Virus record (IMG/VR): IMGVR_UViG_3300036715_000939
Location: 1 to 33,617 of that record
DNA from: a virus
Strand: one strand, 5' to 3'
Length of the DNA stretch: 33,617 bases
The notes below the pieces were generated by a model that was not told where the DNA came from, made no database searches, and was given only the letters and a program-made list of their open reading frames with translations. Each line of letters starts with the position of its first letter. Positions within the stretch are counted from its first letter, which is position 1. This document shows, piece by piece, positions 20,215-25,383 of the stretch. A program made the translations under genes and the position numbers.

Positions 20215-20363
20215 GCAAGTGGGAAAGAGCAGGGTGGTTAGTCTTTGGCCTGATACTGTCTGTTATAGCCGTGCATCAGACACAAGTAGCCGAGCGCGTT
20301 CTTGTATCAGTTTTTTCAGTTCTGTTCTTGACAATGGCGGTCACAGGCAAGCCAAAACATTGA
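20211..20363 (+). CDS. Small two-span membrane protein, 50 aa
   Basis: ATG 20211 overlaps the previous TGA by four bases. MSKWERAGWLVFGLILSVIAVHQ is a first span, then AERVLVSVFSVLFLTMAV a second, with a short charged loop (TQVAE) between. The stop is seven bases upstream of the phased boxes of the next promoter. Unknown function. Confidence 0.5.
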   Translation: MSKWERAGWLVFGLILSVIAVHQTQVAERVLVSVFSVLFLTMAVTGKPKH

Positions 20364-20369
20364 ATAAAG

Positions 20370-20414
20370 TTTGATGCAACTTTGACTTGCGCCAGCTTTG
20401 CTGGAGCTTATGCT
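20370..20414 (+). promoter_or_regulatory. Rightward early promoter with phased boxes
   Basis: TTTGATG (20370) and TTTGACT (20381), 11 bp apart; TATGCT at 20409-20414 lies 21 bp after the second box (one less than elsewhere). The leader can pair GTGGC with GCCAC around 20462-20475, before AAGGAGCC. Confidence 0.78.
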
Positions 20415-20497
20415 TGTATTTGTAGGGCAACGGCAGCATCCCGCGGCCACCCCTTCTAACCAGTGGCTCACGCCACCCTGTTACTAAGGAGCCTATC

Positions 20498-20908
20498 ATG
20501 GCTGCTACTTCCACCAAGATCCCCGCCGGCTCGCGTCCCGCCCCGGTGCTCCCCGCCGCCCCCAAGGCGAAGATCCAGCCCATCAAGCAGGCCAATGTCC
20601 CCGAGGGCGTTGCCAAGGCTGTTCGCAGTCACCTCGCCGACCGCCCCACCTGTGCTGCCGTCCGCAAGGAGGTCGCGAATAGCGACATCATCGCCAAGGT
20701 GGCCGACACCACGGCGCGGCAGGGGTCGCTGCGCTACAACATCATGAAGGCCATCCAGGAGTCCAAGACGGTGGCTGATGCCATCGCCAAGGAAGTCCAC
20801 GGCCCCGGCAAGCACGAGGCCGCGGACAAGCCCTACCGCATCAAGCGGGTGGATGTCGGGTTCGCGCTGGCCAACGGGCTCATCACTCTGACCAAGGCGG
20901 CCAAGTAG
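20498..20908 (+). CDS. Phage paralogue-family protein, 136 aa (copy 2)
   Basis: ATG 20498 behind AAGGAGCCTATC, nearly identical to the ribosome site of the 11937 gene. Shares with that protein RPTCAAVR, LRYNIMKAIQ, TVADAIAKEVHG, DKPYRIKRVDVGF and LANGLI, in order. The N-terminus is a longer Ala/Pro/Lys linker (STKIPAGSRPAPVLPAAPKAK). No membrane span; basic, likely nucleic acid- or protein-binding. Own promoter and followed by a strong hairpin. The function is not known to me. Confidence 0.65.
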   Translation: MAATSTKIPAGSRPAPVLPAAPKAKIQPIKQANVPEGVAKAVRSHLADRPTCAAVRKEVANSDIIAKVADTTARQGSLRYNIMKAIQESKTVADAIAKEVHGPGKHEAADKPYRIKRVDVGFALANGLITLTKAAK

Positions 20909-20919
20909 TCAAACCTCTA

Positions 20920-20945
20920 TGGGCCAGGGTTCACTCCCTGGCCCA
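20920..20945 (+). terminator. Strong hairpin after the 136-aa gene
   Basis: Arms TGGGCCAGGG (20920-20929) and CCCTGGCCCA (20936-20945), 10 perfect pairs with a six-base loop, 11 bases after the stop. No T tract follows, so it may act as a weak or factor-dependent terminator or as an attenuator. Confidence 0.5.
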
Positions 20946-20965
20946 TGACCTGTTCTGGAGCGATC

Positions 20966-21178
20966 ATGTATTCCGAAGTAGATTACAAGTCCAAGAAGGC
21001 CATGAAAGAAGCCATCGTCGCAAGGGGTGACGCTGGCGGTGTCTACAACCCAGGGCTGGGCGGAGAGCCGCCAACTGACGGAGTGGTCACGCTGGAAGGC
21101 CCTCACTACCCCAAGCCTCATACCTGGTATGCGCGGGTCCAACTCAAGGGCGGCCTCATCGTGAAGGTGCTGCAATGA
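20966..21178 (+). CDS. Hypothetical protein, 70 aa
   Basis: ATG 20966 has TCTGGAGCGATC directly before it, which favours it over the ATG at 20945 inside the hairpin. MYSEVDYKSKKAMKEAIVARGDAGGVYNPGLGG, then a GVVTLEGPHYPKPHTWYARVQLKGGLIVKVL strand pattern. The KKAMKEAI plus GEPPTDGVVTLEGPHYPKPHTWYA segment recurs in small phage proteins. Overlaps the next start by four bases. Confidence 0.55.
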   Translation: MYSEVDYKSKKAMKEAIVARGDAGGVYNPGLGGEPPTDGVVTLEGPHYPKPHTWYARVQLKGGLIVKVLQ

Positions 21179-21369
21179 GCTACTGGGAAGAAGACCTAGA
21201 AGACCTGGACTTTGCAGAACCGGGCGGTAAATCTGCGCTACGGGCAGGGAAGAGAATCTACCCCTGCCCAACTTGCGGAGATAAGAATAGACTGACCGCA
21301 AAAGACAAACAACTCGGTTATCAGTGTGATAGATGCGCTGATCTAGCTGAATCTGGAATGGGGTGCTGA
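21175..21369 (+). CDS. Zinc-ribbon protein, 64 aa
   Basis: ATG 21175 overlaps the previous TGA. An acidic start (SYWEEDLEDLDFAEPGG) is followed by YPCPTCGDKN and GYQCDRCADL, a four-Cys zinc ribbon of the type found in phage regulatory or DNA-associated proteins. It ends with a lone Cys. Likely binds zinc; its role is unknown. Confidence 0.55.
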   Translation: MSYWEEDLEDLDFAEPGGKSALRAGKRIYPCPTCGDKNRLTAKDKQLGYQCDRCADLAESGMGC

Positions 21370-21370
21370 A

Positions 21371-21490
21371 ATGATCAACGGAAAGCACAGGAAGAAGGTG
21401 CAGGATAAGAAGGCCAAGGCCCTGGCTATCAAGAAAGATATGCGCGATAGGGTCAAGAAGGAGAAGCCCCGTGCTAAGTCAAAGGACTGA
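21371..21490 (+). CDS. Small, very basic protein, 39 aa
   Basis: ATG 21371, one base after the previous stop, with only GGGGTG as ribosome site. About half the residues are Lys or Arg (GKHRKKVQDKKAKALAIKK, RVKKEKPRAKSKD). It overlaps the next gene by 20 bases. It would bind nucleic acids non-specifically, in the manner of small phage basic proteins. Confidence 0.5.
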   Translation: MINGKHRKKVQDKKAKALAIKKDMRDRVKKEKPRAKSKD

Positions 21491-22103
21491 CTTTAACAAG
21501 CGCGAGCTTGATGTCTACAACTACGAAATGAAGCGCGGGCTCCAGCAAATCAGAGGCATCGCAGAGCAGGGTATCCGCAAGCCAAATGTCATGTTAACGG
21601 ACAACCTGTCGGCAAGGCGCTGTGTCTGCTACGACCTGACCAACGCCAAGGAACTCTTCAGTATCCCTTTCAACCCTGATGGGACTGTGCCCACCAAGGA
21701 ACAGAAGCGCGAGGCGCTTCGCAACTTCAGGAGCAACAACATGTCTACGTTCAGCAATTCTTCAGTCCCCAAGGAAGCCGAGATCGCGGCCGAGCGCGAG
21801 CAGGCCAGCAAGGAACTGATCGCCAGCGGCAACCAGTTCTACATCATCTGGTGTCCCTCCAGCCAGCGTCCTCCTCATATGGCCTACCCCACTCCCGAGG
21901 CCGCGCACGAAGTCGCTGCCAAGCTGGCCGTCAAGTATATCGACACGGTCTACTTCGTTCTTCAGTGCCAGGGTCGTGTAGAGGCCCGCACGCCTGTCGC
22001 GCACACTACCCTCACGCCTGTCGCGCACGCCCGCGTCCGGAAGCCCAGACTCAAGAATGCCGTGGCTGAAGTGAAGCCCAAGCGCAAGCGGGCCACCAAG
22101 TAA
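21471..22103 (+). CDS. Hypothetical protein with repeated VAH/PVAH tail, 210 aa
   Basis: Proposed start is GTG 21471 behind AAGGAGAAGCCCC; the ATG 21740 (MSTFSNSSVPKEAE) has GGAGC and is an alternative start for the C-terminal part. The N-terminal third is helical and basic, the middle includes CVCYDLTNAKELFSIPFNPDG. The C-terminus has a TPVAHTTLTPVAHARVRK repeat and ends PKRKRATK, typical of linker plus basic tail. It could carry a VPV-type interaction tail. The promoter for the next gene overlaps its end. Confidence 0.45.
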   Translation: MLSQRTDFNKRELDVYNYEMKRGLQQIRGIAEQGIRKPNVMLTDNLSARRCVCYDLTNAKELFSIPFNPDGTVPTKEQKREALRNFRSNNMSTFSNSSVPKEAEIAAEREQASKELIASGNQFYIIWCPSSQRPPHMAYPTPEAAHEVAAKLAVKYIDTVYFVLQCQGRVEARTPVAHTTLTPVAHARVRKPRLKNAVAEVKPKRKRATK

Positions 22104-22104
22104 C

Positions 22105-22161
22105 ATTGACGCAACCTTGATGGCCTCTGCACCTTGTTACGAAGGGTGTGGAGGCTATGCT
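22105..22161 (+). promoter_or_regulatory. Rightward early promoter with phased boxes
   Basis: ATTGACG (22105) and CTTGATG (22116) are 11 bp apart, a third degenerate CTGCACC lies at 22127; TATGCT at 22156-22161 is 22 bp after this third box. The two good boxes are therefore one helical turn further away than in the other promoters. Leader pairing GGGC/GCCC follows. Confidence 0.7.
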
Positions 22162-22194
22162 TGGGCACAGGCCAGTGGGCCAGTGGAGGACTAC

Positions 22195-22398
22195 ATGGTG
22201 ATGCGACAATTTGAACGAAGCGGTGACTCTGTTAAGGTTTCTGGGCGCTGCCCGTTCTGTGGCAAAAGCTGGGAAGTTTCTATGAGTATCAGGGACTACG
22301 TCAGATGGCGCTACCGCGATGAGCTTATTCAAAACATCTTTCCTGATCGTTCTCCTGCTGAGCGAGAACTTTTGATCAACGGGGTGTGCTGCGTCTGA
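22195..22398 (+). CDS. Small Cys-motif protein, 67 aa
   Basis: ATG 22195 behind AGTGGAGGACTAC; a longer frame from 22117 lies in the promoter. MVMRQFERSGDSVKVSGRCPFCGKSWEVSM contains CPFCGK and ends GVCCV, so a zinc site with four Cys is possible. The middle (RDYVRWRYRDELIQNIFPDRS) is basic, helical. Unknown function; likely nucleic acid-associated. Confidence 0.5.
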   Translation: MVMRQFERSGDSVKVSGRCPFCGKSWEVSMSIRDYVRWRYRDELIQNIFPDRSPAERELLINGVCCV

Positions 22399-22412
22399 TA
22401 TCCGCTGGACCC

Positions 22413-22556
22413 ATGCGTATGGCGCCAAATTCTTGTTCAAATGATACTGGAGCGTGGTTTTGGGGCGCTAGGCGCTGGCATGGCGGGGCCTTCAACTGGG
22501 TACCCGATGGCCTCAGGCGCAACTCTGCGGTGTGGGGCGTGGTGGTAAGCCTGTAG
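22413..22556 (+). CDS. Possible 47-aa protein
   Basis: Open frame from ATG 22413 to TAG 22554-22556, Trp-rich (GAWFWGARRWHGG). The ribosome site GCTGGACCC is poor. The 281 bases 22399-22679 otherwise hold the next promoter. Confidence 0.25.
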   Translation: MRMAPNSCSNDTGAWFWGARRWHGGAFNWVPDGLRRNSAVWGVVVSL

Positions 22557-22597
22557 CGCCCCCGCGCAGGTCGAGTAACCTCTACGGGCCTGTGTTA

Positions 22598-22643
22598 TGG
22601 ACCAAAAGGTTGATTTGCGCCGATATTATTGATGCCGTATGCT
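22598..22643 (+). promoter_or_regulatory. Rightward early promoter with phased boxes
   Basis: TGGACCA (22598, degenerate) and GTTGATT (22609) are 11 bp apart; TATGCT at 22638-22643 lies 22 bp after the second. The leader pairs GGGCC with GGCCC (22651-22670 region) before AAAAAGGGA. Confidence 0.75.
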
Positions 22644-22679
22644 TTAGGTGGGCCCAAGCGGCCCTAAAAAGGGATAAAC

Positions 22680-22907
22680 ATGGAAACGATGGGCGCGCCA
22701 AGAGAACCAGAGTTCAATAAAACCATCACACAGGATTCAAGCGGCTTTGCCTCAAAGTGCTGCTACGACGAATCCGCCCCCCGCAAGGGCCCGAGTTTCC
22801 GGTATAACCCAGAAACTTACCGCTACGAACCCCAGCTTGTTTCCTTCACAGACTTCGATAAGTCGTTCCTTACGCAGCTTGGGTGGAACGCCTCGAGGGT
22901 CAAGTGA
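22680..22907 (+). CDS. Hypothetical protein, 75 aa
   Basis: ATG 22680 behind AAAAAGGGATAAAC. Acidic-neutral sequence with a Cys pair (SGFASKCCYDESAP) and a beta-like PSFRYNPETYRYEPQLVSF part. Overlaps the next gene at its GTGA stop. No family recognised. Translational coupling to the following membrane protein is likely. Confidence 0.5.
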   Translation: METMGAPREPEFNKTITQDSSGFASKCCYDESAPRKGPSFRYNPETYRYEPQLVSFTDFDKSFLTQLGWNASRVK

Positions 22908-23071
22908 TTATCTTCTGGATAATTCTTCTGTGTCTACTACTGGGGTTCAGATTGCCAGCTATCGTGGTAATACTTGGACTGATAATGCTTGGATCCTTGG
23001 TAAAATTTCTGACGGCAGGATTACCCAGCATGAGTATTAGAGGCAGGGGCAGGGGCAGGGGCAGTAATTGA
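22904..23071 (+). CDS. Small membrane protein with RG-rich tail, 55 aa
   Basis: GTG 22904 overlaps the previous TGA (GTGA), with CGAGGG as ribosome site. VIIFWIILLCLLLGFRLPAIVVILGLIMLGSLVKFL is two hydrophobic stretches, followed by a short basic tail RGRGRGRGSN, encoded by a GGCAGG hexamer repeat. The tail suggests a recently expanded microsatellite. Membrane location likely; function unknown. Confidence 0.55.
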   Translation: MIIFWIILLCLLLGFRLPAIVVILGLIMLGSLVKFLTAGLPSMSIRGRGRGRGSN

Positions 23072-23113
23072 TGCAAAATAGAATTTGCATTGAGTAGTGG
23101 CGACATTTATGCT
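23067..23113 (+). promoter_or_regulatory. Rightward early promoter with imperfect boxes
   Basis: ATTGATG (23067), degenerate ATAGAAT (23078) and ATTGAGT (23089), 11 bp apart; TATGCT at 23108-23113 is 12 bp from the third box, and 23 bp from the degenerate middle one. TTGCAT (23085-23090) at 17 bp is a plausible ordinary -35. GGGGC/GCCC hairpin and AAGGAGG follow. Confidence 0.7.
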
Positions 23114-23151
23114 TGCATATGGGGCATAGTGCCCACACAAGGAGGCCAGCA

Positions 23152-23403
23152 ATGGGCCACGACTTAATCGCCCGCAACCAGAAGTCTAAAGTTCGCGGGC
23201 CTGTGTTCTTTGTAGGTTTCGCCACTTTCCACCACCGGCGGGTAAAAAACGACACTGTGCGCCTTGAAGTTTACCGGATGGGGCGTGTCTACGGCACCAT
23301 CCTTTATACTGCGAAGGAAGTATTCTTCGTGCCTCTTGAAGCCAAGCCGAAAATTGAGCCTTGCTCCTGTGATGACTGCGTTCGGATGGCTACCAATGTC
23401 TGA
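23152..23403 (+). CDS. Hypothetical protein, 83 aa
   Basis: ATG 23152 behind AAGGAGGCCAGC. Strand-rich basic protein (KVRGPVFFVGFATFHHRRVKNDTVRLEVYRMGRVYGTILYTAKEVFFVPLE) with a Cys-rich end (CSCDDC). A small beta-barrel is plausible. Last codons overlap the next gene by eight bases. Confidence 0.5.
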   Translation: MGHDLIARNQKSKVRGPVFFVGFATFHHRRVKNDTVRLEVYRMGRVYGTILYTAKEVFFVPLEAKPKIEPCSCDDCVRMATNV

Positions 23404-23770
23404 ATCATACATTCTTTACAGAACACAGGTTGCTCACAGAAGGGTAGAAGTTGGCAGCATCCTTTGTAGCACGGCGCGTGGTGCGCTCCTGAAAGTGATT
23501 GAGGTCCGCACCAATGGGGGCCTCTTGGCCGAGACCCATGGAGGATTCCTTCACGGGTATATCACCCCTGCGGTGAAACCGCGTAGGACTGCACTGATCC
23601 AGCCTTGTTCTGATAGTGCCAAGATCTACAATGTCCCGAGTGGCGAGGGCAAGGATCAAAGCGGCGTATATCACTGCTGCTATCGTCATGTCACCTTAGT
23701 GCCGGTGGCGGAAGTCACAAGCACCCGCCTCAACGATGGGTCTACCATCCTCAACCGCAAGATTCTATAG
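23396..23770 (+). CDS. Hypothetical protein, 124 aa
   Basis: ATG 23396 is within the end of the previous gene. The protein is strand-rich with a gene-typical SIL.CSTARGALLKVIEVRTNGGLLAETHGGFLHGYI segment and a C-terminal TLVPVAEVTSTRLNDGSTILNRKIL. It contains two Cys in HCCYRH. Possible beta-barrel (Tudor- or SH3-like), not assigned. The longer frame starting at 23264 is the shadow of the previous gene. Confidence 0.5.
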   Translation: MSESYILYRTQVAHRRVEVGSILCSTARGALLKVIEVRTNGGLLAETHGGFLHGYITPAVKPRRTALIQPCSDSAKIYNVPSGEGKDQSGVYHCCYRHVTLVPVAEVTSTRLNDGSTILNRKIL

Positions 23771-23779
23771 GAGCCTAGC

Positions 23780-23968
23780 ATGGGCATCCACAAAAGCATC
23801 ACCACAGAACGCGTCACAGAAATGATTGAAAGAGACGACTGTGAAGGCATCTGCACAGCCTGCGGGGAAGATGCCTACGGGGTTGAACCCGACGCACGAA
23901 ACTACGAGTGTGAGTGCTGCGGGGCGCGTAAGGTGTTCGGTGCTGAAGAACTTCTTTTCATTGTTTGA
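23780..23968 (+). CDS. Zinc-ribbon phage protein, 62 aa
   Basis: ATG 23780 behind AGGAGCCTAGC. Pattern TTERVTEMIERDDCEGICTACGEDAYGVEPDARNYECECCGARKVFGAEELL is a widely distributed small phage protein: a helix, two CxxC-type pairs forming a zinc ribbon and a GAEELL end. It occurs in many phages with no known function. The recognisability is high, its biochemical role is unproved. Confidence 0.65.
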   Translation: MGIHKSITTERVTEMIERDDCEGICTACGEDAYGVEPDARNYECECCGARKVFGAEELLFIV

Positions 23969-23977
23969 GGGGAATGA

Positions 23978-24175
23978 ATGGATAAGATCTTTCGCATCCA
24001 CGGATGGGCGTCAGACGGTAAGCCCATTATCAGGTATGGTACTGAGATCATGGGAGCGGCTCTCGGTAAGAAAGACCGAGCAACGCTGGCTGCGCTTAAA
24101 GTTGGGGAATCCTTCAGCCCCTTGTTCAGAACTCTGTCTGGAAAGATTGCATACCGTGTGGAGCGTGTCAAATGA
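23978..24175 (+). CDS. Hypothetical protein, 65 aa
   Basis: ATG 23978 behind TGAGGGGAATG. MDKIFRIHGWASDGKPIIRYGTEI, then ALGKKDRATLAALKVGESFSPLF and AYRVERVK end, a compact basic strand-helix-strand layout. It overlaps the RadC gene by four bases, so the two are likely co-translated. Function unknown. Confidence 0.5.
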   Translation: MDKIFRIHGWASDGKPIIRYGTEIMGAALGKKDRATLAALKVGESFSPLFRTLSGKIAYRVERVK

Positions 24176-24801
24176 AATCACCATCTGTTCATGAACAAAT
24201 CAGAGCCTATGGGGGAGAGACACTGTCAGATGAACAGATCATTGACCTGTTGCTCCCAGGCATGAGGCCAGGGCAGCTGGACGCTTGGCGCCCCCATGAA
24301 CTCATCAGTATGAGTGGCCAGCAGCTTGTGGATGAGTGCGAATTGACAAAGATCCAAGCATCGCGGATCGTAGCTCTTGGTGAATTCGTTCGCAGGTGTG
24401 GGGCTGTGTCAAAACACGCCTGCATAAACTCTCCTCGGCTGGCTGGAGAATATCTGCTGCCAAAGGCCAGGGGTCTTACAGAGGAGGTATTTGGTGTCGT
24501 GTGTCTTAACTCTAGAGCGCGCATTATATCTGACAGAATTATCTCAAAAGGAACGTCTACGGGGACTCTCGTTGGATCACGCGAAGTTCTTAGAGAAGCG
24601 CTTCTTAGAGGGGCCGTGTCCGTGCTCGTGTGGCACAACCATCCGAGCGGCGATCCAAGCCCTAGCCGAGAAGACATATCTCTCACGCGAAGTCTCCGCG
24701 CAGGCTGCGAAGCTATCGGAGTTCCTCTTGCGGACCACATCATTGTGGGAGCAGACACCTATCACAGTTTCAGAGCCTCGGAGGGCTGGGATGTTAGATG
24801 A
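24172..24801 (+). CDS. radC: RadC/JAMM domain protein
   Basis: 209 residues. The N-terminal part (LSDEQIIDLLLPG, ELTKIQASRIVALGEFVRR) matches the RadC helix-hairpin-helix region. The C-terminal MPN/JAMM domain has the metal motif HNHPSGDPSPSREDI at residues 155-169: His155, His157, Ser165 and Asp168 in the spacing H-x-H-x7-S-x2-D, with Glu104 or Glu105 as the upstream acid. RadC proteins are linked to DNA processing and horizontal elements, though their exact function is not settled. In a phage it may act as a nuclease or anti-defence factor. Located at the end of the accessory block. Confidence 0.9.
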   Translation: MKSPSVHEQIRAYGGETLSDEQIIDLLLPGMRPGQLDAWRPHELISMSGQQLVDECELTKIQASRIVALGEFVRRCGAVSKHACINSPRLAGEYLLPKARGLTEEVFGVVCLNSRARIISDRIISKGTSTGTLVGSREVLREALLRGAVSVLVWHNHPSGDPSPSREDISLTRSLRAGCEAIGVPLADHIIVGADTYHSFRASEGWDVR

Positions 24802-25204
24802 ACGCTTCAAACTCAAGTGCGAGCTCATGGCCACACTGATGGCTGGAACATGGAGGCTTGATGGTCGTGAGAATGGGTATTTTGAGCTGGATCTAATTAG
24901 GGCGCTTCAAGCAGCCACCGATATAATGATTATGGCAGAGAAAACAGAGCCGAAAGCAGAAAAGAAACCAGAGCCTCAGCAGCCCACCCGCAAAGAGAAG
25001 CTGAGTGAAGACACAATTCGTATCCAGCATGTAGACCAGGATGGCATGTGGGTGGCGAATATTCCTGTGTGGGCGCGTAAAACTATCCTGAAGGAAGGTG
25101 TCGGCCTGCTTGCAGATAATATCTGTAGGAGTTTTCCAGGCAGTGCATATTCTTGCGCCACCCGAGGAGAGGCGGACGCTCTGCTGAAGCTGATCGATCG
25201 GTAA
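24791..25204 (+). CDS. Hypothetical protein, 137 aa
   Basis: ATG 24791 has GGAGGGCTGGG before it and overlaps the RadC end by 11 bases; the frame that starts at 24491 is a RadC shadow. N-terminal helical half (MLDERFKLKCELMATLMAGTW, ELDLIRALQAATDIMIM), a Lys/Glu/Pro linker (KTEPKAEKKPEPQQP) and a strand-rich C-terminal half (TIRIQHVDQDGMWVANIPVW, SAYSCATRGEADALLKL). Two domains, neither recognised. Confidence 0.5.
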   Translation: MLDERFKLKCELMATLMAGTWRLDGRENGYFELDLIRALQAATDIMIMAEKTEPKAEKKPEPQQPTRKEKLSEDTIRIQHVDQDGMWVANIPVWARKTILKEGVGLLADNICRSFPGSAYSCATRGEADALLKLIDR

Positions 25205-25230
25205 AGCGGGGCCTCAGAGCGCGTCAGGGC

Positions 25231-25266
25231 GGGGCCATGGCTGGGCTGGGTGCCCAGCACGGCCCC
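25231..25266 (+). other. GC-rich hairpin before the primase gene
   Basis: Arms GGGGCC and GGCCCC flank an inner GCTGGGC/GCCCAGC pairing; a single unpaired base breaks the two. There is no T run. The 179 bases 25205-25383 contain further GC pairings and TTTATGCAAC upstream of the start codon, a weak -10. It may slow or stop transcription from the accessory block into the replication block. Confidence 0.5.
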
Positions 25267-25383
25267 AAGCCTTGAAGGGGCGCCTGAGCGCATCGTTGGG
25301 CGTTCCCATAGGTGGGCCTTGCGCTTTACCGTGGCAGGGTTTAACATTACCTTCCGGCCATTTATGCAACTATTGGAGATAGT

